Positions 18,670 through 27,919 of a stretch of DNA of 64,000 bases are shown piece by piece (the first letter of the stretch is position 1; each line of letters begins with the position of its first letter). The translations under genes were made by a program, and so were the position numbers. A model generated the notes under the pieces. That model was not told the DNA's origin. It made no database searches and saw only the letters and a list, made by a program, of their open reading frames with translations. Origin of the DNA: Peptostreptococcus russellii (lineage in GTDB: Bacteria > Bacillota > Clostridia > Peptostreptococcales > Peptostreptococcaceae); contig NZ_FODF01000004.1 of the NCBI RefSeq assembly GCF_900110295.1, positions 109,552-173,551 on the forward strand, in the 5' to 3' direction.

Positions 18670-18934
18670 CTTCTTCCTCCTTCATCTTATAAATTTTATA
18701 CCTTATATTATATCAAATATTTTTATTAAAAACATATAAATTAATATATCTTGATCTATCTAATAAATAGCTAAATTCAGTAATAAAATACTATATTTTT
18801 TACTTTTTATTTTTCAAAATCTATTAATTAAATTCTAATTTTGTGATATATTAATAGTATGTTCAATATTTAATTATTATATTATTTTCTTTAGAAATAT
18901 TTTTATTAGAATCACAAATTTCAAAATCATTAAA
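18670..18934. other. AT-rich intergenic region between queH and the CWB2 gene
   Basis: Divergent gap that must hold promoters for both genes. I see no structured RNA or ORF in it, only AT-rich sequence. Confidence 0.4.
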
Positions 18935-18972
18935 GAAAGGAGAGTATAGTTTTTTTCTATACAAATATTGTT
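18935..18972 (+). promoter_or_regulatory. Shine-Dalgarno, spacer hairpin and start of the CWB2 gene
   Basis: A strong GAAAGGAGA (18935-18943) is 29 bases from the ATG, too far for normal initiation. Directly after it GTATAG pairs with CTATAC around a 7-T loop (18944-18962), leaving AAATATTGTT (10 bases) before the ATG. Folding would restore normal spacing. Confidence 0.55.
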
Positions 18973-20013
18973 ATGAAAATCAAAAAGTTATGTTCTTTTG
19001 CCATTATGGCTATTTTATTAGCTCTTACAAACTCTAATTCTTCTGCCTTATGGAAAGATTATGAGCCATATGGTGGTTTTGATGGTGGTTGGAAGCGTTT
19101 TTATGGAGTAGATAGAATCAAAACTGCTGAATATACAGCAAATACTTTAAACCCTCACAAAGATCTTTCTTATGTGCATAAACTTGAAGAGGGAGAAGGT
19201 GTACCAGTAGTTTTAGTAAATCAAAACAGTTTTCAGGACGGACTAAGCGCCTATAACCTTTGTAAAAAATTTGATGCAAGACTTCTTTTAATAAAACCCA
19301 ATTATGCAAATATCAGTCTTATGAGAGATTATTATAAAAGCAAAACTATATATCTTTTAGGAAGTGAAAATGAAATTTATAAGTCAACAGAAGATTATAT
19401 AAAAAAATATATGCCAGAAACTGAAGTAATAAGAATCTCTGGAGCAACTGTATATGATAGAAACCTTAAAACTCTTAAACTAAGTGGCTACAAAGATATC
19501 GCTGTTGCAGATGGAAGAAACTTCCCTGACGCACTTTCAGCTTCAGGCATATGTAATAATAAAAATTTAGGCTTGATGTTAGTAGATGGTTCTAAAAACT
19601 ATACTTTTCCAACTGAATTAAACATAGTATACACTATCGGCGGTCCAAATTCTGTTCTTCAAGACAATGGTACTAGACTATCTGGAGCAGATAGATATGA
19701 TACAGCCAAAAATGTTGCTCGAGAAGCAAATGGATACAAGAATATATTATTCGTAGATGGAAGAAAATTTCCTGATTCTATCAGTGCAATAAACCTTGTA
19801 AAAGCAAGAAACGCTATTGTAATGCCTATCTCGGACAATAGAAATAACTCTGATATGAAGGAATTTCTTTCCAAACTTCCATCTAGTGATAATTCTGGCT
19901 CAAAAGATATAGCAAAATCTGGATATGCTCTTTTTATAGGAGGACCTAATTCAATTAGCGATAAAACAATCGATACTATGCTTTATCCATCAAGAGCCTA
20001 TGAAAACAAATAG
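18973..20013 (+). CDS. Secreted protein made of cell-wall-binding repeats (CWB2)
   Basis: A 346-residue exported protein. The signal peptide covers about residues 1-26 (MKIKKLCSFAIMAILLALTN, cut after SSA). The rest consists of three CWB2-type units (PF04122), marked by RFYGVDRIKTAEYTA, VADGRNFPDALSASG, YTIGGPNSVL, RLSGADRYDTAKNVA, VDGRKFPDSISAINL and FIGGPNSIS. In C. difficile three such repeats anchor proteins to the anionic wall polymer. No catalytic or adhesive domain is attached, so its role is unknown; it may coat the wall. Terminator directly downstream. Confidence 0.88.
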   Translation: MKIKKLCSFAIMAILLALTNSNSSALWKDYEPYGGFDGGWKRFYGVDRIKTAEYTANTLNPHKDLSYVHKLEEGEGVPVVLVNQNSFQDGLSAYNLCKKFDARLLLIKPNYANISLMRDYYKSKTIYLLGSENEIYKSTEDYIKKYMPETEVIRISGATVYDRNLKTLKLSGYKDIAVADGRNFPDALSASGICNNKNLGLMLVDGSKNYTFPTELNIVYTIGGPNSVLQDNGTRLSGADRYDTAKNVAREANGYKNILFVDGRKFPDSISAINLVKARNAIVMPISDNRNNSDMKEFLSKLPSSDNSGSKDIAKSGYALFIGGPNSISDKTIDTMLYPSRAYENK

Positions 20014-20021
20014 CATTCATA

Positions 20022-20053
20022 AAAAGTGGTGGTTAATACTAACCACCACTTTT
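20022..20053. terminator. Bidirectional terminator between the CWB2 gene and murJ
   Basis: A perfect 14-bp stem (AAAAGTGGTGGTTA and its complement, 4-base loop) followed by T-rich sequence on both strands, serving the two convergent genes. Confidence 0.9.
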
Positions 20054-20082
20054 ATTTATTATTTCATTTGAACTTCACTTTT

Positions 20083-21600
20083 CTATTTTCTAGGCAAGAC
20101 CCTCTTTTTAGCACTTTTTAAAACATCTCTTGAATCAGATATATTAAATATTACTATCATTGTAAAGTATATTACTACACCAAATCCTGCTGCTAAAACA
20201 AGACTCTTTTCAACACTTATGTAAGATGCTAAAAAGTCATATACGATTCTAGACAATATTATCATTACAAGTGAAATTAATACTATTTTTATAAAGCTCT
20301 TAGCAAAAGCCTTTATATTTAATCTTCCTATCTTTTTTCGTAAATAAAGCAATAGTATTAGACAACCTATTATAGATGCTACAGAAGTCCCCAATGCAAT
20401 CCCCTTCAAACCAATTATCTTTGAAAATATTATACTCAATATAGCATTTACAGCTACCATTGCCATTCCATTTTTTACAGGTGTTTTTGAATCGCCTATA
20501 CAATAAAAAGTTCTTGAAACAATTTCTCTCATAGCAACTCCAAACACCGTTAGACTATAAAGCATCAAGCATTGACTAACCGCTACTGTATCCGAATGTG
20601 AAAAAACACCTCTTTCATAAATTACTTGCACTATAGGTTCAGCAAACACAATAAAAGCAGCAATTACAGGTATACAAAATATATAGTTTATCTGTATATA
20701 TTTAAACATAGATTTTTTCACTTTATCCATATCACCACTTATAGCATACTTGCTTATAACTGGATATGCAACTGTAACTATTGAAGTAATTACAATATAT
20801 ACCAAACCATTGATTCTATCTGCATAGTTCAAAATTGCAACTCCACCATCTATTGCCCTTGATGCAAGAGTCTTATCTACAAATACATTTATCTGATCAA
20901 CTGCAACTCCCAACATTAATGGAATTGCAAGCATCAATATATACTTTATATTTGGATCTTTTAGATTTATTTTCCAACGATGTTTATAATTTACCTTTTT
21001 AAGTCCACTAATTAAAACTACATTTTGGCAAACTGTTGCAACAAAAATACCTATAGCAAGCATATACTCACTAGTGTACACACTTATTACTGTAAATATT
21101 ATAAGTATTATATTTTGAACTGCCAATCTTGCAGATGGAAGTATATATTTTCCATGTACGTTCAAATATCCAGAAAAAATAGCAGCTATGGAGTTAAATG
21201 AAGATCCCAAAAGAACTATTCTTACAAATTTTATTGTCATTTCTTGTTTCTCACCAGTAAATCCAGATGCCATAGCAAATACTAGTGGCTTTGCAAATAT
21301 TATACCTATTATACAAAGTCCAATACTAAAAAGCATTACTACATTTGCAACATTCGAAGTAAAGTCTTCAGCTTCTTCATCACCTTTTTCTTTTCTAACC
21401 ATATTATAACTAGGTATAAAACTTGTATTTAAACTCGTGAAAAGAAAGGAGAAAAGAACTGTTGGTACAGCTAGTGCTATTACTACAACCTCTGCAACTG
21501 CTGATGTTCCATAATAGTTTGACATCAACATTTCTCTAACGAAGCCAAACATTCTGGATATAATTGAAACTATCATCAAAATTATAGCAGTATATTTCAT
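20083..21600 (-). CDS. murJ: Lipid II flippase MurJ (MviN)
   Basis: A MATE-like integral membrane protein that moves lipid II across the membrane for peptidoglycan synthesis. It has 505 residues and about 14 predicted helices. Diagnostic N-terminal text is SIISRMFGFVREMLMSNYYG, then SLNTSFIPSYN; VDKTLASRAIDGGVAILNYA and REIVSRTFYCIGDSKTPV are typical central motifs. The ATG at 21600 is preceded by AGGAAGGAAG but with a hairpin in the spacer. Monocistronic, convergent with the CWB2 gene. Confidence 0.93.
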   Translation of the reverse strand: MKYTAIILMIVSIISRMFGFVREMLMSNYYGTSAVAEVVVIALAVPTVLFSFLFTSLNTSFIPSYNMVRKEKGDEEAEDFTSNVANVVMLFSIGLCIIGIIFAKPLVFAMASGFTGEKQEMTIKFVRIVLLGSSFNSIAAIFSGYLNVHGKYILPSARLAVQNIILIIFTVISVYTSEYMLAIGIFVATVCQNVVLISGLKKVNYKHRWKINLKDPNIKYILMLAIPLMLGVAVDQINVFVDKTLASRAIDGGVAILNYADRINGLVYIVITSIVTVAYPVISKYAISGDMDKVKKSMFKYIQINYIFCIPVIAAFIVFAEPIVQVIYERGVFSHSDTVAVSQCLMLYSLTVFGVAMREIVSRTFYCIGDSKTPVKNGMAMVAVNAILSIIFSKIIGLKGIALGTSVASIIGCLILLLYLRKKIGRLNIKAFAKSFIKIVLISLVMIILSRIVYDFLASYISVEKSLVLAAGFGVVIYFTMIVIFNISDSRDVLKSAKKRVLPRK

Positions 21601-21630
21601 ATATTTTAGTACAAAGTACCCTTCCTTCCT
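21601..21630 (-). promoter_or_regulatory. Shine-Dalgarno, spacer hairpin and start of murJ
   Basis: AGGAAGGAAG (21630-21621) lies 20 bases from the ATG. A 5-bp hairpin (GGTAC, TTT loop, GTACT; 21620-21608) follows it at once and leaves AAAATAT, 7 bases, before the start codon. Confidence 0.45.
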
Positions 21631-21879
21631 AATATTTCATATTTTACTATATATAACATTTTTATTCTATTCAATCTATGATATATTCAATTACTTAATT
21701 AAATCTTAATAAAACCTCTTGCCTAGTTTTATTATAATCTTCAATCATTATCCATGAAAATGCTATTTATTTTCACAATCATTCAAATTAAAACTTTCAA
21801 GACTGTTTTTTTTTGGTATAATAAGAGTGTAGGCTTTAGAAATTAATTTTAAATATATAAATTGAAAGGGGTAAACAAT

Positions 21880-22788
21880 ATGAGTTTATTAGTATTCGGT
21901 CATAAGAGTCCAGATACAGATTCAATCTGTTCTTGTATCTCTATGACATATCTAAAAAAATCTTTAGGAGTAGATGCAGTTGCATGTTGCCTTGGCGACC
22001 TAAGAAAGGAAGCTGAATTTGCTCTTAATTACTTTGGAGTAGATGCTCCAAAGAGAATAGATTCAGTAAAAGAAGGAGATCAATGCTGTCTAGTTGACCA
22101 CAATGAATTTGGTCAAAGTGTAGATGGTCTAAAAGATGCTACAATAGTTGAAATAGTAGATCATCACAAGCTTGGTGGAATCTCTACTTCTACACCACTT
22201 ACTGTAACAATCAAGCCATGGGGATGTACAAATACAATACTTTATTATATGTACAAGGAAAATAATATAGAGATACCTAAGGAAATAGCAGGTCTTATGT
22301 TATCTGCAATACTTTCAGATACTCTAATATTTAGATCTCCAACTACTACTGAATTTGACAAAACTGCAGGAAAGGCTCTTGCTGAAATAGCTGGAGTAGA
22401 CTGTGAAAAGTACGGCATGGAAATGTTCAAAGCTGGTACTTCTCTTGATGGATATACAGTAGATGAAATAGTAAACATGGACTTTAAGGCTTTTGATATG
22501 GGTGGCAAAAAAGTAGGTATCGGTCAGGTTATGACTCTTGATATAGATGCTGTTATGGAAAAGAAAGATGACTTCTTAAAGTATATCAACGGAACTGATT
22601 TCGATATGCTTTACCTTGCAGTTACTGATATAATCAAAGAGGGATCTTACTTAATATACAAATCACCTGATGAAATAGTTAAAAATGCATTTGACGTTGA
22701 TGCTAAACAGGGTGTATTTGTTGAAGGACTTGTTTCTAGAAAGAAGCAAATTGTTCCTAATCTTACACCAGAAGTAGAAAAATTTTAA
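21880..22788 (+). CDS. ppaC: Manganese-dependent inorganic pyrophosphatase (family II)
   Basis: Hydrolyses pyrophosphate to phosphate, pulling biosynthetic reactions forward. It is a DHH-family enzyme of 302 residues. Metal-binding motifs are FGHKSPDTDSICS, LVDHNEFGQ and VEIVDHHKLGG; the C-terminal DHHA2 domain ends with VSRKKQIVP, whose basic residues bind substrate. I use the ATG at 21880, eight bases after AAAGGGG; a TTG six codons upstream lies in that site. A TATAAT sequence at 21817-21822 is a likely -10 box. Codon choice is regular, as in a well expressed gene. Confidence 0.96.
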   Translation: MSLLVFGHKSPDTDSICSCISMTYLKKSLGVDAVACCLGDLRKEAEFALNYFGVDAPKRIDSVKEGDQCCLVDHNEFGQSVDGLKDATIVEIVDHHKLGGISTSTPLTVTIKPWGCTNTILYYMYKENNIEIPKEIAGLMLSAILSDTLIFRSPTTTEFDKTAGKALAEIAGVDCEKYGMEMFKAGTSLDGYTVDEIVNMDFKAFDMGGKKVGIGQVMTLDIDAVMEKKDDFLKYINGTDFDMLYLAVTDIIKEGSYLIYKSPDEIVKNAFDVDAKQGVFVEGLVSRKKQIVPNLTPEVEKF

Positions 22789-22823
22789 TATAGAATTTTA
22801 GTAATTCTCTAGGAGGAATAAAA

Positions 22824-23348
22824 ATGGAAACAAATAATCCGATAGTAACTATCGAAATGGAAAATGGAGACATAATAAAGGCTGAACTTTACCCTAATAT
22901 AGCTCCTAATACTGTTAAGAACTTTATAGATCTTATAAATAAAAATTATTATGATGGACTTATATTCCACAGAGTAATAAATGGATTTATGATTCAGGGT
23001 GGATGCCCAGAAGGCTCTGGAATGGGTGGACCTGGTTATTCAATTGCTGGTGAATTTACATCTAACGGCTTTACAAACAATTTAAAGCATGAAAGAGGTG
23101 TTCTATCAATGGCTAGAGCTATGAACCCTAACTCAGCTGGTTCACAGTTCTTTATTATGCACAAGAACTCTCCACACTTAGATGGACAATATGCTAGTTT
23201 TGGAAGAGTTATTGAAGGCATGGAAAATGTTGATAAAATAGCTGAAACAAAGACTGGATTTGGAGATAGACCTAAGAAGGAACAGAAAATCAAAAAAATG
23301 ACTGTAGACACTAAGGGTGTAGAATTCGAAGCACCAGAAAAACTTTAG
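22824..23348 (+). CDS. ppiB: Peptidyl-prolyl cis-trans isomerase, cyclophilin type
   Basis: A 174-residue cytoplasmic cyclophilin that catalyses proline isomerisation during folding. Active-site motifs are FHRVINGFMIQGG, with the catalytic arginine, then GSGMGGPGYSI, RGVLSMARAMNPNSAGSQFFIM and LDGQYASFGRVIEGM. It has no signal peptide. It follows ppaC by 35 bases with its own AGGAGGAA site, so the two may be co-transcribed; a terminator follows. Confidence 0.95.
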   Translation: METNNPIVTIEMENGDIIKAELYPNIAPNTVKNFIDLINKNYYDGLIFHRVINGFMIQGGCPEGSGMGGPGYSIAGEFTSNGFTNNLKHERGVLSMARAMNPNSAGSQFFIMHKNSPHLDGQYASFGRVIEGMENVDKIAETKTGFGDRPKKEQKIKKMTVDTKGVEFEAPEKL

Positions 23349-23359
23349 TATATATTTAT

Positions 23360-23408
23360 GCTCTCTGATTTGGCTTTAAGCTTATTTTCAGAGAGCTTTT
23401 TATTTTTA
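23360..23408 (+). terminator. Terminator of ppaC-ppiB
   Basis: A 9-bp stem (GCTCTCTGA with TCAGAGAGC) with a 20-base loop, followed by TTTTTATTTTT. Confidence 0.8.
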
Positions 23409-23545
23409 TAAAATCAATTATTGTGGTTTTACACGATAAACGATAAAAGTTTTATGTTTTACATAAATTTTTTATTGTTTTATATTGTGTAACTATATAA
23501 CACTAGTGTATAATAAAATTATATAATATAACTAGGAGGTACAAT

Positions 23546-24010
23546 ATGAATATAAAATTGTACAATTTTTTCAAAATTTTAATGAAGATAGCTTTAATAA
23601 TTTGTATAGTCAAATTTGTTATTACCACAATAACATTTTTATTTATCTTCTTTAAATCAAAACTTTCTGCATCTCTAGGATTGGAATTCCTACATAGTGG
23701 ATTTTATAATATCTTTTTAATAATAATCCTACATTTATTTTTAAATTTTCTTAATGAAATTGAAAATGCAAGATATTTAGACTATCAGCTAAAAAACCCT
23801 TCCAAAATATCTAAGGCATTTTTAATGGCAGCAATAATAGAATTTATTCTAAATACCCTTGTAGCTAGTAACAAAGGAATACTTATGCAAAAAGTAGAAC
23901 TTAATATGCTTACAATTATATTCATATTTAATTATATAACTTTTTCTATTATACCAATTTTGGTAAAAAAGTTGGTTGAAATAAATGAAGATAATAAATC
24001 AATAATATAA
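23546..24010 (+). CDS. DUF2975 membrane protein (YoaS-like)
   Basis: A 154-residue protein with four hydrophobic helices (about residues 10-35, 50-72, 90-108, 120-140) and short loops. Arrangement and size match the DUF2975 family, of which B. subtilis YoaS is an example. Such proteins are nearly always encoded just before a small Cro-like regulator, as here. Their function is not known to me. The ATG has AGGAGGTACAAT in front. Confidence 0.75.
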   Translation: MNIKLYNFFKILMKIALIICIVKFVITTITFLFIFFKSKLSASLGLEFLHSGFYNIFLIIILHLFLNFLNEIENARYLDYQLKNPSKISKAFLMAAIIEFILNTLVASNKGILMQKVELNMLTIIFIFNYITFSIIPILVKKLVEINEDNKSII

Positions 24011-24020
24011 GGAGGAATTT

Positions 24021-24242
24021 ATGGCAATAATAGTAAATTTAGATGTAGTACTTGCTAAACAAAAAAAAACTTTAAAAGAGCTTTCTGAAGCTGTTGGAAT
24101 AAGCAATACTAATCTATCTATTTTAAAAACTGGAAAATCAAAAGGAATAAGATTTTCAACTCTTAATAAAATCTGTAAATTCCTTCAATGTAGCCCTGGA
24201 GATATATTAGAATATGTAGAAGATGATTTGGATAATAAATAA
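24021..24242 (+). CDS. Small Cro/C1-type transcriptional regulator (YozG-like)
   Basis: A 73-residue stand-alone helix-turn-helix protein. The HTH is EAVGISNTNLSILKTGKSKG, followed by FSTLNKICKFLQCSPGDILEYV, the standard end of the YozG family. It starts 10 bases after the DUF2975 gene with AAGGAGG and probably controls the pair, perhaps with the membrane protein tethering or sensing. A symmetrical terminator follows. Confidence 0.88.
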   Translation: MAIIVNLDVVLAKQKKTLKELSEAVGISNTNLSILKTGKSKGIRFSTLNKICKFLQCSPGDILEYVEDDLDNK

Positions 24243-24312
24243 AAATACATATTCTTATTATAAATCTCAAATCAAATTTAAGTGTAATTTTCGCTTAAGA
24301 AAATCTCATGAA

Positions 24313-24360
24313 AATAGAAAAAAGACTAACAGATTAATTTATGTTAGTCTTTTTTCTATT
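24313..24360. terminator. Bidirectional terminator between the YozG-like gene and the pilus operon
   Basis: A perfect 19-bp stem with a 10-base loop. The arms contain A6 and T6 tracts, so it works on both strands for the two convergent units. Confidence 0.9.
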
Positions 24361-24413
24361 TTTACAGATACAACTAGTAAAGCAAACTCTTTGTTGCTAA
24401 TAAATACTTTCAT

Positions 24414-25013
24414 CTATTTTTCAATTCTTTTACATCGTACAGTTGTTCTTGCTTCTCCGTCTAATGTACATGTGAATAATGTTAAATCCCAATCTCCAGA
24501 AAGCATATCTTCAACCTGTAATTCATCTAGTTCCTCTTTTTTTTCTACAGAAAAATCGAAAATATTACCATTCATATCTTTAAATTGAATTATATCTCCA
24601 ATATTTAATCGATATATCTTTCCAAAATGAACTTTATAGTTATGAGCCAATAAAATCATATTGTTTTGGTATACAGACCCCTCATACCTTGCAGGTGCGA
24701 TCTTAAGCTTTGAATATGACCAAGAGCTTAGAACCGGAAGATCCAATCCTAAACTCGGTATAATCACATATCCTATATATTCATTTCCACCTACCATTAC
24801 TTTTTTCATTTCAATATTTGGATTTTTAATGTAATCAGGTATACCATCAATTTTTTCTTCAATTTCTTCTTGTTTTTTTTCTTCAAGCATTACTTTAATC
24901 AAATCCGTATTTTTCCCCACTTGATAATCTTCCCATAAATTTTTAGAAAAAAGTGCTAATCCAGCCAAAATGAAAATAGTTCCAAATAAGAAAAATTTAT
25001 TTGTCTTTAACAT
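24414..25013 (-). CDS. Sortase (second sortase of the pilus locus)
   Basis: A 199-residue membrane-anchored cysteine transpeptidase with an N-terminal helix (about residues 7-23). The catalytic His is in LLAHNYKVHFGKI, the Cys in LTLFTCTLDG, and the Arg in TTVRCKRIE. No DPF/DPW lid is seen, so it is not the pilin-polymerising class C type. It overlaps the VWA adhesin gene by seven bases. It probably attaches the adhesin or the finished pilus to the wall. The precise class (A, B or D) is not clear to me. Confidence 0.85.
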   Translation of the reverse strand: MLKTNKFFLFGTIFILAGLALFSKNLWEDYQVGKNTDLIKVMLEEKKQEEIEEKIDGIPDYIKNPNIEMKKVMVGGNEYIGYVIIPSLGLDLPVLSSWSYSKLKIAPARYEGSVYQNNMILLAHNYKVHFGKIYRLNIGDIIQFKDMNGNIFDFSVEKKEELDELQVEDMLSGDWDLTLFTCTLDGEARTTVRCKRIEK

Positions 25014-27919
25014 TTGTACTGTCTCTTTCTACAATAGAAGATTATTGAAGTAGATATTAGTGAAAATCCGATAAATCTAAACAAAGTAGTTCCTGAGCTA
25101 CCAGTTATTGGTAATTCATAACCGCCCATCAATTCGTTCTTTACTATAACAGTGTTATTGTCTAATGAAAAATTATCGTCTTCTTCTATACTTACTTTTC
25201 CTAAACGCGATACTTGAACCTTTAATGGTTTTTCTATTTTACTAAATCCCTCAGGTGCTTCAATTTCTTTTAAATAATATGTCCCATGAACTAGCCCATA
25301 TATTTTAATATCACCTTTATCATTGCTAGTAAACTCAATTTTCTTATTGCCTGATAGAGCCTCATTATCGTAGAGTTCAAGTGGCTGAGCTTGTGTATTT
25401 ACATTAGGATTATCCTTATATATAGAAAATTTAGCTTTTTCAAGAACTTTTCCTGAATAATCTACTTTTTTAATACTTAAATTTTGTAGTTCAACTTGAA
25501 CTACCGGATGAGCGTAAAACTCTTTATACGTCTTTTCTTCTGGTCCAAAAGCAAAGTCCACATGAGCTTTACTATTAGAATAAAATCCTCCTCTTCCTGA
25601 ACTTGTTTTATTTTCTACATAATCTGTATTTAAATCTCCCCTATGAGAATATCCTTTTTCTTGGTATTCTTTAAAAGTTTCCTTTGGAACTGTGACATTA
25701 TAAGACAATGAAAACTTCAAGTTTTTATCTAGCTTATAATCAGGGTTAAATGTTAAAACAACATTTTCTTCTCCATTAACTTTCTTAACTTCTAAAGACT
25801 GGATATATTTGCCATTTTCATTTTCAGGTGTTTGTTTTCCTTCCTTCCACAAAGTTTTTATATTACCACTTATATCTCTAACTGTTACCTTAAAATCCGC
25901 TTTTGAGTCAAGTTTTACATGCTTACTTAAAGTATCTGTTATTTTTACTTTTGACACTGCATATAAAACCTCATTCGCTAATTTAGATGTAAGTTCGTCT
26001 ATATTTTCTTCTATACCTAAAAATACACCACCACTAAGATCAGCCATCTTCCTTAAAACATCAGGACTCATTGAACTTCCAACATTTGTACTATTTATAT
26101 CTTTAGATACACCTACTGCAATTGTCCTAATATCTGAATTATTTTCATAAAAGTTAGGAATATTATAATCAAGCATTTGCCTACGAACAATATTTTCATT
26201 ATCATTATGTCTATTTGTATTATATATTCTACCATCCCCCCATCTACGTCCATATTCATCAACGTAATAAGTTGGAACCCCATCACTTAAAAATAACATT
26301 ACTTTGCTATTTTCACTATTTTCTTTTTTAGAAAATTGTTCTTCAGCCAATTTTAGTCCTGCATCATAATTTGTACCTTCATTCCCCGGTTGATAGATTT
26401 GTACATTTGTTACGTTATTTGTCCAATCTTGAAGTATACTAGCATCATCTCTTCCATAGGAATATGGAATACCTCCAAAATCGATAACAGAAATATTATT
26501 TTTAGGATTTTGATTTAAAAAGTTGTTAATAAAACCATTATATCCATTTGAACCATTTAAAAAATAATCAACTACTCTATATCTAGGTTGATTAAACCTA
26601 TTACCAAATTTCATATCCTTTTGTCTCATACTTCCAGATCTATCCACAACTACAACTAGATCTATCCCATTTTTTTCAGCTTGTGTTTCACTACTTACAT
26701 CCAAATAAATTCGGTAGCTATCAGCAATTTCTTCTGGAGATTTAATTTCCTGTATATTAGTATCCGGATTTTTTACTTTATCGCCTAGGTAGTCAATTGT
26801 TTTCTGTTTTTGTAAGTTAGGAACTTTTTCCACTTGATAAAAACTATTTGCACGGCTTCTAGGAATTAAATCATTTATATTGTTATTTTCTTCAAATTCA
26901 TTATTTTTTAATATTATAACTTGCTTTCCGGAATCCCCCTCTATGCTTACTTTTAATATATCTGTACTGCTAACTTCTTTACTCCTCGGCTTAAAAGCCA
27001 AAGTAAAATCATCAAAAGTATTCAAATTTTCTGGTGTTAGCGATACATTGTCTATCTTATCTTTTAATATACTTTGTTCATTTAAGCTCTTGAAACCATA
27101 ATCCTTTATATTATAAGAAGCCTTTATATTATCAAGAGATTGAATCAATTCATATTTTTTGTCATATAGTTTTTTTAATTCATCTTCTAAATTATTAGAT
27201 TCTTTTTGTAGTTTATCAATTCCTTTAAATTTTTCTATTGATTTTTCTAGTTCTGCTAACTCTTTCAATATATTTTTTGCAGACTCCACTTCTTTTCTTA
27301 AATATATTTCTTCTTCTAAACTTAATTCTTTAGCAACTTCAATTTCAATTTTTTTAATTTCACTATCTGAATTTTTATAGAAGTCAATAAAAAGATATCC
27401 ATCCTTAATTTCTATATTACTTATGTCTACGTATTTTGGCGAATTATCATCATTATCCTTAATATCAAATTTCTCTTTTAATTCTAAAGCATCTTCATAA
27501 GTTAGATGTCTTTCATTAGATTTATCTTCTATAATTTTTTCAAATTTTGAAATAAGTTTCTTCTCATCACTTGAATAATTTAAAGTGAACTCTTTCAATT
27601 CATCAATCTTTGTATATTCTTCTTTCAGATCTTCTTTTTGAACTGCTACGAATTTCTTTTCATCGTTTATATTTTTTTCAACCTCATTATTTTCATAAAA
27701 ATTAGGTTGAAATAACTCCTTGCTAGTTTCAAAAATATTTGCAAAAGTCCCTTTTATAAGCTCTTCATTATTCTTTATATCTAATAAATTTGTTTTGCTC
27801 TCGTTATTTATTTTATTATCTAAAGAATCTTTACCCATAGCTAGAGAAATAGGGGAATTTGAAAGTAATATTAGCATTACTAAAACAAATGATATAACTT
27901 TTTTCATTTTAATTTTCAT
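25007..27919 (-). CDS. Large VWA-domain pilus tip adhesin with LPxTG-type anchor
   Basis: A 970-residue surface protein. The signal peptide is about residues 1-27. Residues about 40-300 are lysine- and glutamate-rich with predicted coiled coil. A von Willebrand A domain starts near residue 420, with the MIDAS motif DRSGSM and a later LFLSDGVPTYY. A SpaA/Cna-B-like domain near the C-terminus carries YYLKEIEAPEGFS (E-box). The sorting signal is LPITG followed by a helix and a basic tail (RKRQYKC). VWA adhesins of this plan sit at pilus tips and bind host ligands. Its start overlaps the previous stop (TAATG). Confidence 0.88.
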   Translation of the reverse strand: MKIKMKKVISFVLVMLILLSNSPISLAMGKDSLDNKINNESKTNLLDIKNNEELIKGTFANIFETSKELFQPNFYENNEVEKNINDEKKFVAVQKEDLKEEYTKIDELKEFTLNYSSDEKKLISKFEKIIEDKSNERHLTYEDALELKEKFDIKDNDDNSPKYVDISNIEIKDGYLFIDFYKNSDSEIKKIEIEVAKELSLEEEIYLRKEVESAKNILKELAELEKSIEKFKGIDKLQKESNNLEDELKKLYDKKYELIQSLDNIKASYNIKDYGFKSLNEQSILKDKIDNVSLTPENLNTFDDFTLAFKPRSKEVSSTDILKVSIEGDSGKQVIILKNNEFEENNNINDLIPRSRANSFYQVEKVPNLQKQKTIDYLGDKVKNPDTNIQEIKSPEEIADSYRIYLDVSSETQAEKNGIDLVVVVDRSGSMRQKDMKFGNRFNQPRYRVVDYFLNGSNGYNGFINNFLNQNPKNNISVIDFGGIPYSYGRDDASILQDWTNNVTNVQIYQPGNEGTNYDAGLKLAEEQFSKKENSENSKVMLFLSDGVPTYYVDEYGRRWGDGRIYNTNRHNDNENIVRRQMLDYNIPNFYENNSDIRTIAVGVSKDINSTNVGSSMSPDVLRKMADLSGGVFLGIEENIDELTSKLANEVLYAVSKVKITDTLSKHVKLDSKADFKVTVRDISGNIKTLWKEGKQTPENENGKYIQSLEVKKVNGEENVVLTFNPDYKLDKNLKFSLSYNVTVPKETFKEYQEKGYSHRGDLNTDYVENKTSSGRGGFYSNSKAHVDFAFGPEEKTYKEFYAHPVVQVELQNLSIKKVDYSGKVLEKAKFSIYKDNPNVNTQAQPLELYDNEALSGNKKIEFTSNDKGDIKIYGLVHGTYYLKEIEAPEGFSKIEKPLKVQVSRLGKVSIEEDDNFSLDNNTVIVKNELMGGYELPITGSSGTTLFRFIGFSLISTSIIFYCRKRQYKC

